Shown one piece after another: positions 10,647-18,545 of a DNA stretch of 64,000 nt. Numbering within the stretch: position 1 is the stretch's first letter; every line of letters starts with the position of its first letter. This stretch comes from Schizochytrium sp. CCTCC M209059. Lineage: Eukaryota > Sar > Bigyra > Thraustochytrida > Thraustochytriidae. Under the pieces are notes generated by a model that did not search any database, had not been told where the DNA came from, and worked only from the letters and a program-made list of their open reading frames with translations. A program made the translations under genes and the position numbers. Where the stretch lies: assembly GCA_000818945.1 (NCBI GenBank), contig KN805436.1, forward strand, positions 67,618-131,617. Reading direction: 5' to 3'.

Positions 10647-12857
10647 TCAGAGATCAACGATTTGAGCTTTGATCCAATAGTTGAGCATCAACGAGTTTTC
10701 ATCATTACGGACGGCATGCCACCATCCATAGGGGTTGAAAAGCACCTCACCTGCGCGTAGGTCGACGGGTACAGACAGACAAAATGCGTATCGAAAGTCG
10801 GGATACGCCTCCATTGCTGGCTGCGAACTTTCGTAGGCCCAGGGATTGTCCAAGGCCGACCAAACAACCGGCGCCTTGGCGTTCCGCAAATACATGAGCG
10901 GGTCTGCCGAAGGGGGGAAGAGCACCCATGTCTTTGCGCCAAAAACCTGGTACGCAAGATTGCCGCCATTGGTGTGATCCACGTGAATTGGACTCATGCT
11001 TCGCGCAGGACCGAGCCATAGGCTGGGTCTTTGCATCTGTGCCACCGAAAGCCAGCTGGGATACTTGAAGTTAAACTTGGCCATGTCCTTTGGCAAAAGA
11101 TGATTGTTGCCAGCATAAGCCGGGAGAGCTGCCTCGCCAGCCGTTCGCTCCGCTTGTCCCTCGCCGACGTACATTCCAGTGTTGCGAAGATACGTCCTGA
11201 GCGTCAATGTAGTGAATCGACGGGTCTTGATGCGCAAATAATTGCTGCGCACCTTGAGCTTGGCATCACCGTTCCTGGCCACAAGCGAGGCCCATGTCCC
11301 GTCGTACACGTGCTCACTTTCGAGAAGAGCAATCTTGTTGGGCGTGCTGCGTTCGCGTAGGTACTCGAGCAAGAGCTTCTTCGTCACACGCGACGAAGGA
11401 ATCTCGCCCAGAACAGGCGTACAAGGAGAGCAGTTCTTTTTTACCGCACAAATGTGGTCTGCCCCGCGCGAAGAAGATGACATCATAATGTACTTGCGCA
11501 TCATCACATTCCATACCGCATTTTCCAGAAAAATATGGGCAAAGGCAAGCGGGTCCGCATCTCGAGGAGCTGCTAAACTCGGCCCGAAGACGTCAAGAGC
11601 GCCCATCAGTACACTTGTTGCTCGCAGGTCAATCACCTTGCCCTCGCTCTCTAGCCGTCGTGCTGCGTCGAGCAGACCCTGACCCTCTGCTGTCCAGACG
11701 CTCGAGAAGCCGGCACGTCGAAGCGAGGCTCGCACATGCTGCGCGTCAGGCCCAGCCAGTACGATCGTCGTGTCCGAATGAACATTGGGCGTCCAGCCTT
11801 GCACAGCGCGTGCACGCCCCAATTCAATTGCAATGTCGCTTCCAAAGCTCTTTTCGCTCTCCTGAGTGCCAGAATTTACTAGGAGAACGCTGGCGTCGCC
11901 GTCGCTGCGAAATCGCTCGAGCATCTCGTCGGCACTGAGCTGAAAAGTCTCATTTTGCGATCCTGCGAGAACGCGAAGCTGCGAGGCCACAATTTCTTCT
12001 TTTCCAATGGCTTTATAGCTCGGTGGCTGCAGCTCCGAGGTGGAGACGCTCTTGAGCGCAGACGTGACGAGCTCGTTCGAATCAACATCCGCGTCTAGGG
12101 ATGCCGCGCGAAAGGCTTGATTTACCCAGAGTACCTCTGCGCTCGATACAGGCAGCCGATTTGCAAGACGTACCATGACGCGACTCGCTGCAACAGCGCT
12201 TTGCTTGTTGGCAAATGTTTCATGCCAGCGTACCACCAAGGTGAGTCGTGAAACCTTGATTGATGCGGACCCAATGGCGCCAATCACTTGAGCACGTAAG
12301 GATGTCTCGTCCACGGCAGACCGAGGAAACGCAGCCTTGAGTCGCATGAAGCGATTGTCGGCCTTGAAATCATCGCCGTTGTTATCGCCAATATCCATCA
12401 GAATTGCCAAGTGACCCGCCTCGAGCATGGCCGTGATCCAGGGCTCCGAACCCTGGACCTGATACATCCAGCACGGGTACGGGCTAAAGCGCGGTTTCGA
12501 GGTGCTTGCGTTCCACAGACCGCCTCCGAGGAAATAAACTTCGCCGTCCATGATTTTGTGGCCGCAATGACGCAAAGGCGAACATTGGTGACCGATGATA
12601 TCTTGAAAGGTCTTCCACGAAGAGAACTCCTCGTCTCCGGAAAGGCCATACTCGGCCAAGACGCGCTCGCGCATGCTCTCCATGCGCTCTTGCAGGCTTG
12701 CGATCTTGGCGAATTCATCCAAGTGGTCGAGGTTCACCTCTGCATTCTCGTTCGTCATGGCCATGGCGCGTTCCTCCATCCACATGAGCGTCAACGTCGC
12801 GAGCAGCAGGGCTCCCAGGCCAAACACGACCATTGCAGGTCGCCGACATGAGGTCAT
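10647..12857 (-). CDS. Cupin/JmjC-like (Cupin_8 type) protein with N-terminal membrane anchor
   Basis: The frame is open from 12923, but the ATG at 12857 gives a clean signal anchor (a few polar residues, then MVVFGLGALLLATLTLMW), so I place the start there: 736 residues. The first 450 residues carry no family I recognise. The C-terminal about 200 residues look like a Cupin_8/JmjC beta-barrel: LWLGPARSMSPIHVDHTNGG (first H of HVD near residue 625) supplies the HxD metal pair, AYQVFGAKTWVLFPP follows, and GEVLFNPYGWWHAV supplies the distal His near residue 714. Such proteins are Fe(II)/2-oxoglutarate oxygenases, many of them hydroxylases. The anchor argues for an ER or Golgi lumenal form rather than a histone demethylase. 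The substrate is unknown. The 5' boundary could change if there is an upstream exon. Confidence 0.75.
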   Translation of the reverse strand: MTSCRRPAMVVFGLGALLLATLTLMWMEERAMAMTNENAEVNLDHLDEFAKIASLQERMESMRERVLAEYGLSGDEEFSSWKTFQDIIGHQCSPLRHCGHKIMDGEVYFLGGGLWNASTSKPRFSPYPCWMYQVQGSEPWITAMLEAGHLAILMDIGDNNGDDFKADNRFMRLKAAFPRSAVDETSLRAQVIGAIGSASIKVSRLTLVVRWHETFANKQSAVAASRVMVRLANRLPVSSAEVLWVNQAFRAASLDADVDSNELVTSALKSVSTSELQPPSYKAIGKEEIVASQLRVLAGSQNETFQLSADEMLERFRSDGDASVLLVNSGTQESEKSFGSDIAIELGRARAVQGWTPNVHSDTTIVLAGPDAQHVRASLRRAGFSSVWTAEGQGLLDAARRLESEGKVIDLRATSVLMGALDVFGPSLAAPRDADPLAFAHIFLENAVWNVMMRKYIMMSSSSRGADHICAVKKNCSPCTPVLGEIPSSRVTKKLLLEYLRERSTPNKIALLESEHVYDGTWASLVARNGDAKLKVRSNYLRIKTRRFTTLTLRTYLRNTGMYVGEGQAERTAGEAALPAYAGNNHLLPKDMAKFNFKYPSWLSVAQMQRPSLWLGPARSMSPIHVDHTNGGNLAYQVFGAKTWVLFPPSADPLMYLRNAKAPVVWSALDNPWAYESSQPAMEAYPDFRYAFCLSVPVDLRAGEVLFNPYGWWHAVRNDENSLMLNYWIKAQIVDL

Positions 12858-14359
12858 CGTTTCTTTCCTTTCGAGGGTAAACAGAGCTCGTGCGTAAGAC
12901 GCAACTGCCACCTCCACCGCCACCGACCGTCGGAGTTAATCGACTGCAGTCTGTGCTGCAGCTGCTCTGCCAGCGTCCGAAGATAGTTCGTTGCGATACA
13001 GACACTTGCCGACCAACTCGAAGTTCACGCAATGCCATTCATAGTGCATACCGGACTTCGTTCAACCGCTTTTATTGAGCCTCCTTTGAGGGACAGGTTC
13101 CAAGTGTAACGTGTTAGTGGACCGTTGTGCTGTGAAAGGTGGGTCAGTCAGTAGTCTACTACCCCTCTTATCCTCGGGCTGGTTGACAGGCAGCGAGAGA
13201 CGCCGAGCTTGCCTGGTAAACGAGGGGAAGGGGGAGGGGGAGGGGGCATACGGGTGGGAAGGAGGGCTTCGTACGCTGGCCGCGGCGGCCACTCGAGCGT
13301 GGGGTTCTTTCTTAGTCCTGGGTGGAAAACGGTTCAAGCATCCACCACCAGCAGGGACAAAGATGTCGTGGATACAAGAGACAGGAGGAATGCCTTTTTC
13401 AATAACCAGGAGTGGGATTAGCGCGGATCTAGTTGTAAGAGCCCTGTCTATGCTCTTGTGATCGAGTTGGACTTCGCATTACATCGACCTCGACCAAGCA
13501 CGTGGAGCTATTATCTGAAATTACACAGCCGTCGCAGAAGGTCCAAGTTTCATTGACGCTTTCAAGATCTTTAGCCACGTGTATAATTTGCAACAAGAGA
13601 GAACTCGTGGGGTCGCTCGACATGAACGTTCCTATCTTTGTGGCCGTAATGCAAATCAACTGTCTCGGTCCTTGGTCCTTTTCGACTATACTCGCAGCGC
13701 AATTTGCTGAAGCTAAGTTTTCAGCCGAAAATGGTTCGCGCAGTATACATGTCTGGCTCGCTAACTGGCGGTCGCTGGCTGCTCATTTGAACAATCTTGA
13801 AATCTATCTAGTCATCCTTTGTGTTCGTTTTCCAATTCGCCTTCTGAGCAAGCGAACAGTCGCTCCTATCATCAGAATCGAGTAGCAGCAGCAGCAGCAG
13901 AAGCAGCGTCCGTGCGGAAGCAGCGTCCGTGCGGAAGCTTTTTTTTCTGTCACACTCGCCGGCAGGCTACGACGGAGCAGTGAGTGTCAAGTTACAAGGG
14001 AGCTTGTGTGATTTCGTGCAAGATGACACGTGTCACTCTCTGTCGCATCAACTGCTTCGAATGCATTATTGAAAAGTCGAACGGTAAATGCAGAGCTCGT
14101 GACGAGGTCGCTGTCGTTTGACAGCTGAGCAGGGGAGGCTGCTTGCGGAGTCTCACTCTCCCGCGTCGCCCCGCGCCACGTGCGCGCGCGCGCGCGCTGC
14201 TTAGTCGCCCATCTTTATTTTTCTCTTTCTTCTCGCCACGGTCAAGGATCGAGGTGACACGGAACCTGTTTTCAGGCAGCGCACGCAGCTGCAGCGTGCA
14301 GAGAGACACGGAACGCTGCTGCTACCCGGCCGAGCAGGCAGCAGAGTAATTCGACCGTC
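12858..14359. other. Divergent promoter region of cupin-like and sulfotransferase genes
   Basis: 1.5 kb between two divergent genes. Contains a (GGGGGA)n-like stretch near 13226-13248, CAG repeats near 13887-13904, a direct repeat of GCAGCGTCCGTGCGGAAG (13904-13938), and an alternating CG run near 14181-14198. A weak 127-residue open frame at 13502-13885 has no recognisable features and I do not call it. Confidence 0.55.
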
Positions 14360-15613
14360 ATGTTGCCCAGGAGAAAATATGCCTTCTACATATGGTGCTT
14401 GATCGCGTGTTTTTCGCTCTTCTACATGAATTGGCTCTGGAGCGCGGCGCTCGAGGCAACACCCAATCTCTTGGCACGACCGGCTTCCGTGCAAGAAAAA
14501 GGGATAGAGACAACTCCAGTTCTCGAAGAAGAAGAAGAAGAAGAAGAAGAAGAAGATTTGACGAAAAGCCCTTTTGTCAGCGAAACGTGGCACGTCCGGT
14601 TCAAGAATGGCAAGTCGTACAAAGCTCCTTCCAATCCGATCTCTGTAGGTGACGAGACGCATAGCGAGGGTAACCGCGTCAAGCTTTTTCCTTCCGACCA
14701 GCGCAGTACGAATCCTTTTCGCATTGTTCACATTCCGAAGACTGGAGGCTCGTCCTTCACCACCGAAGCTAAAAAAATCACGCTTGCAATGAACGGAACA
14801 CTACAATCAAAAGAGAGCTGTCTTCTTGGTAGGTCCGAGACGTGGCCTTCTTACGACCCAGAGACCAATCATGCCAGCTCTGTTTTCCGCTCTCCAAGAG
14901 ATCATGTGCTCTCGCAATACTTTATGTGCCTTCACGGCTTCATGGCTCTCTGCAAACACGAGATTGTCAAGCTTCGACGTCCGGGAGCATTGAAAATGGG
15001 CGATTTGGAAAACGCATGGAAGAAACTCCGAAACCCCAACTTGCCCGAAACCGACAAAGAAAGCGCGCAAAGGAGATTTGACAGGACGTACAGGTTGGCC
15101 GTTCGAGGCATCGACATATGGCTAAACTACTTTCTCGATGACTGGTACCTCGAAAAGGGTTTCTTCGGCTGTTATCACCCGCTTTCCATGCAGGTTCGCG
15201 CGCTAACATGCTATGGCTCTTGGAACTGGTTACATGGAATCATGCGCGACGAGTATTTGACACCCGACGTCTCGCAAGCCATCTCCAACATGCGCTCCTT
15301 GTGGCACATTGGAATCAAGGAAATGATGCATGAGTCTCTCTGCATGTTGGAGTATCAGTACACGCATGTTTTACCAGCGTATTGCGACTGTGACAGTAAT
15401 GTGAAGCGAGCACGCATGACAAGAGATGTCCACGGTGTGCCGCCGCATTCGCTCTCCGACCTTTCGGCAGCGCAACTGGCTAAGATCGACAAGCTCGTTG
15501 AAGCAGATAATGAATTCTATGAGGCCTCCGTGGAGGAATTCTTGTTACGTCTTCGCGAGGTCGAGGCACGGACGGGCAAGAGAATTCTCTGCAAATCACC
15601 AAAGGTACGATGA
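14360..15613 (+). CDS. Golgi-type carbohydrate sulfotransferase-like protein
   Basis: 417 residues with type II topology: a short basic N-terminus, a hydrophobic anchor at about 9-30, a stem containing a ten-residue poly-Glu run (about 56-66, a GAA microsatellite), then the catalytic region. RIVHIPKTGGSSF (about 121-133) is the 5'-phosphosulfate-binding loop of PAPS-dependent sulfotransferases. SSVFRSPRDHVLSQYF (about 173-188) fits the 3'-phosphate-binding segment with its Arg/Ser pair. Many Cys residues lie in the C-terminal half, usual for lumenal enzymes. Predicted role is sulfation of glycans in the Golgi, consistent with the sulfated surface polysaccharides of thraustochytrids (inference). 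The frame ends Lys then GTACGATGA, and GTACG is this genome's usual splice donor, so a short extra 3' exon before 16046 is possible. Confidence 0.75.
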   Translation: MLPRRKYAFYIWCLIACFSLFYMNWLWSAALEATPNLLARPASVQEKGIETTPVLEEEEEEEEEEDLTKSPFVSETWHVRFKNGKSYKAPSNPISVGDETHSEGNRVKLFPSDQRSTNPFRIVHIPKTGGSSFTTEAKKITLAMNGTLQSKESCLLGRSETWPSYDPETNHASSVFRSPRDHVLSQYFMCLHGFMALCKHEIVKLRRPGALKMGDLENAWKKLRNPNLPETDKESAQRRFDRTYRLAVRGIDIWLNYFLDDWYLEKGFFGCYHPLSMQVRALTCYGSWNWLHGIMRDEYLTPDVSQAISNMRSLWHIGIKEMMHESLCMLEYQYTHVLPAYCDCDSNVKRARMTRDVHGVPPHSLSDLSAAQLAKIDKLVEADNEFYEASVEEFLLRLREVEARTGKRILCKSPKVR

Positions 15614-16046
15614 TATGTTTCACTCGTGGCAAGGATTCGACGGTCGCGGACTACCAATGTTGTTTTGAAGATCAACGTTGCTAAGCTGGTAGGCCTAACG
15701 TAGTTAGGTATAGGACGTGATTTGTGGCAGGCAATTTGAGCACCTGCAGAAAGCTGGAAAGCAAAATGTATCTTGTGATTTTGCTGGTCTCATTATACAT
15801 CATTGTTCTTGCAAGTTTTGCCTACATGCGGCTGCGGCGGCAAACTTGAAGTGAGGGCGTGTCTATTGCTCGAGACTTTCGTGGGCAAACAGTGAGAAAT
15901 TTCATGCTTGTTGATCTTGTTTCGCAAAAAAAAAAAAGACAAAAAAAAAGACGTGGACTCATCTTCATAGTTGCGCTTTTCTCTTGCTCACACCAAGAAG
16001 TTTAATGAATAGTAGCAACCAGCAGCCAGAAATGAAGTTGTGTAAT
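15614..16046. other. 3' spacer between convergent genes
   Basis: AT-richer than its surroundings, with two A-runs near 15927-15952. One possible acceptor (after TTTGAG near 15740) opens a 37-codon frame that could be a last exon of the sulfotransferase gene, but nothing confirms it. Confidence 0.4.
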
Positions 16047-17267
16047 CTACATAGCAGAAGTGCCCTCCACGAGGACATTATCACCGCGACGAAAGGAGAC
16101 CACTCCGTTCTTGCCATTGCAAGTCCAGTCCGGGCTTGAAAATCCATGGGCTAACCTCTCGGGCGAGACACCGATAATGGCCGGCGACTTGCAGGTGCGC
16201 ACGGTGAGAAGCGATCCGGGACCCCAATACTGCATAAAGTTCGTAAATGGAAGCGAGCTCGGCCAGAAACGGTCCCCGATGAGGCGCCGATAGTTGGCGT
16301 CGCCCTTGGTGATGGTGAGAATAGCATCGCCGTACATGGACTGCAGTCCGGCAGGAACCTGCCAAAAGGGGAGAGGCGAGGTGTAAAAGTCGTGCGCAAA
16401 GGTCTGCACCCGTCCACCGGCCTCCGCCTCTTGCAGACGCTTGCCTACAGCCTCGAGCTTTTCGTTTTCGGCCATGCGTCGAATGTGCGTTTCCACATCT
16501 GGAATCGTGGCGTCGCTGACAAAGACCGGGTGCGCCTTGGCGTGCAAGGTGACGGAGAGTCCCGGCATGAGGCAGAGCAAGAAGTCGACGAGGATGAGGT
16601 CGTTGACCAGCTCGGCGCCGCAATTGTCCAAGATAATGATGATGCGAGGCTCTACGCTTGCATCGCTAATCAAGGGCTCGAAAATAGTCGTCCAGCAAGC
16701 AGCAATATCGTCTACCACGACCTCGCGATCTTCAGCGTCCGCGTCAGTCATCTTGCCAGAGGAAAACGACAAATCGACCTGATTTCCCCAGAGCGAGCCA
16801 AGGACGAGCTCACGGAACCCGGTGCCATCTTTGGCGTGGTCCACTGGCGAGGCCATCGACTGCAGCGCGTGGCGCAAGGCGTCCTCCTTTTGCGCCGCGA
16901 AGGGGTCCGGAGCATCCTCGTCCTCGAAAAATTCTAGCCAGGAGAGGACGAGTCGATACACGTAGTTTTCCAAAAAGAACCACTCTACGTCCATGGCGTT
17001 CATGCCAGCTCGATTTTCCATGTAGAACCGCCAGTCGGGCCCGCCATCCGAGCCATCGAGCGGCACAATGTGGTGGCGTTGCTGTTCGAGTTCCAGAGCG
17101 AGGGCCTCGATCTTGGCCTTGGGCGCCTCCTTGACGGATTCGTGCCGTGCCACGAGGTCGCGCAGGATGCTGGGCAGCCTTGACGTTACGCTCTTTTGCA
17201 CAAAGTCATGGTTTGTGCGGCCGACGAGCGGCACAGGCAAGGGGGGCACATGCGCTTGGCTTCTCAT
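16047..17267 (-). CDS. ARMT1/DUF89-family damage-control phosphatase
   Basis: Single-exon, 406 residues, full length for the family. The metal-binding core is intact: IIIILDNCGAELVNDL with D214 and N215, then HAKAHPVFVSD ending at D252, KGDANYRRL (321-329), and the closing LLTVRTCK (about 353-360). These are the Asp/Asn/Asp metal ligands and the Lys/Asn/Arg phosphate-binding residues of DUF89. Family members are Mn/Ni/Co-dependent phosphatases that remove damaged or overflow sugar phosphates. The subfamily III human member ARMT1 is also reported as a protein-glutamate methyltransferase. Predicted cytosolic. It is divergently arranged with the isopropylmalate dehydratase gene and may share its promoter region. 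Confidence 0.85.
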   Translation of the reverse strand: MRSQAHVPPLPVPLVGRTNHDFVQKSVTSRLPSILRDLVARHESVKEAPKAKIEALALELEQQRHHIVPLDGSDGGPDWRFYMENRAGMNAMDVEWFFLENYVYRLVLSWLEFFEDEDAPDPFAAQKEDALRHALQSMASPVDHAKDGTGFRELVLGSLWGNQVDLSFSSGKMTDADAEDREVVVDDIAACWTTIFEPLISDASVEPRIIIILDNCGAELVNDLILVDFLLCLMPGLSVTLHAKAHPVFVSDATIPDVETHIRRMAENEKLEAVGKRLQEAEAGGRVQTFAHDFYTSPLPFWQVPAGLQSMYGDAILTITKGDANYRRLIGDRFWPSSLPFTNFMQYWGPGSLLTVRTCKSPAIIGVSPERLAHGFSSPDWTCNGKNGVVSFRRGDNVLVEGTSAM

Positions 17268-17357
17268 TTCTGCTCTACGACCTTGGATGCCAAGCTATGT
17301 ATTTCGCACAGTGCTACTGCGTTTTCCTCCGCGCTACGATGGTTTGCTCTGCGGACC

Positions 17358-17388
<31 letters not shown>

Positions 17389-17807
17389 AAAGGCAGAAAG
17401 GCAGAAAGGCAGACAACGCGTTACGTCGAGATTTCCTCACGATCGGCTGCGGCGCGCAACAAGCAAGCAGCACGTTGCTCTTGTTTGCCAAGGCAGCGCG
17501 CGAAGCGAGGCCGGTCAAGCGACGTGCTCGCAGTGGCAGCAGCTCTTCGCCGCTTTTCCTCCCTCCTGCCCTCCACTCCCCGCGGAACGGCGACCGGGCT
17601 CGTCTCCTCGCAGCGCAGCGCAGCGCAGCGTACCGCACCGCACCGCACGGCGCCTGCCGCCTCGCGCGCGCGCAGTCCACCCGCCCGTCGCCGCCCGCCC
17701 TGCGCCGCTGCGAGCGAGGGCCCGAGGTAGCTCTAGATAGATAGCTCTAGATAGATAGCTCGATCGCTCCCTGCCTCCGTTTCCTTCTTTCTCGCCACGC
17801 CCTCGTA

Positions 17808-17957
17808 ACGTGCACGATGTCTCCTTCTTACCGTGCACGTTACTGGGTCGTGATGATACCGTGCACGCTATTGAGTTTTCGCAATACCGTGCACGGGACC
17901 TCTACGGGCGAAAGAGAGGACGTCGGTTTTGTTATCGTGCACGAAAAGTCGGTGCAC
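17808..17957. promoter_or_regulatory. Cluster of six GTGCAC palindromes, candidate operator array
   Basis: The palindrome GTGCAC occurs at 17810, 17833, 17861, 17889, 17937 and 17952. Three central copies share the extended core ACCGTGCACG and are spaced exactly 28 bases apart. Intervening sequence is not conserved, which favours binding sites over a simple minisatellite, though a decayed 28-bp repeat is the alternative. The cluster lies about 540 bases upstream of the DUF89 start and 590 bases upstream of the LEU1 start. The binding protein is unknown. Confidence 0.5.
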
Positions 17958-17993
17958 CCTGAGTGCGGTCGGGACGATGGATGACATCCGTGT

Positions 17994-18052
17994 CGCTGCT
18001 GCTGCTGCTGCTGCTGTGTTTGCTGCTGCTGCTGCTGCTGCTGTGTCTGCTG
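17994..18052. repeat. CTG trinucleotide repeat, two blocks
   Basis: Two blocks of CTG or TGC triplets split by TGTTTG, within the LEU1 upstream region. Open in several frames but not part of any recognised gene. Confidence 0.9.
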
Positions 18053-18545
18053 TGTGCAGGCGGGGCCACTCGGCGCGGGGGCGCGGAGGGCTCGGAAGGG
18101 TCCAGGCAGCAGTGGCGCTCCGCTCCGGCGCGGGCGGGCGCAGGGCGCACGAAAGGGGCGGCAAAGCGTGCTTCTTTTTTCTTAATGTGTCTCTCTCTCT
18201 CTTCGCAGTAACCTAGTGGTAAGTAGTAACGAGCAGGGACACCGGAGGTGTCGGAGGGCAAAGTGTAGAATGCGCGGCGCGCAAGTGGAAAATGCGGCGT
18301 GGCAAGTAGAGAATGCGCGGCGCAAGTAGAGAGGAAGCGAGCGGCTCGTGTCGCGCGCACCAGCACCGACCGACCAAGCGACCATTGCAAGAGAGCGAGC
18401 GCAGTGCGAGACAGCAAACAAGAATCGCGCACCGGCGGCGCGCGTGGCGAGAGGAGACACGGCCCTGTCGCGGGACGTGTCAGCGCAGCGCGCGAGCGAG
18501 CGAGCAGGCACGTGAACCGCGCCAGCGAGAGGAAAAGGAGGCAAA

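Larger units (their letters stand above)
17268..18545. other. Divergent promoter region between DUF89 phosphatase and LEU1
   Basis: Holds CAGG repeats (17358-17388) followed by four GCAGAAAG-like units, pentamer runs of GCAGC and CCGCA near 17616-17648, two GATAGCTCTAGATA-type repeats (17729-17762), a cluster of six GTGCAC palindromes (17810-17957), two CTG blocks (17994-18052), and three copies of a GTAGAATGCGCGGCGCAAG-like unit (18265-18330). The pyrimidine tract and CAG at 18188-18209 could be the acceptor of a 5' UTR intron of LEU1. Confidence 0.55.

Noticed and set aside
12858..12923. 22-residue extension of the cupin-like protein
   Set aside because: The ATG at 12857 leaves a proper signal anchor at the N-terminus; the longer form is less likely but not excluded.
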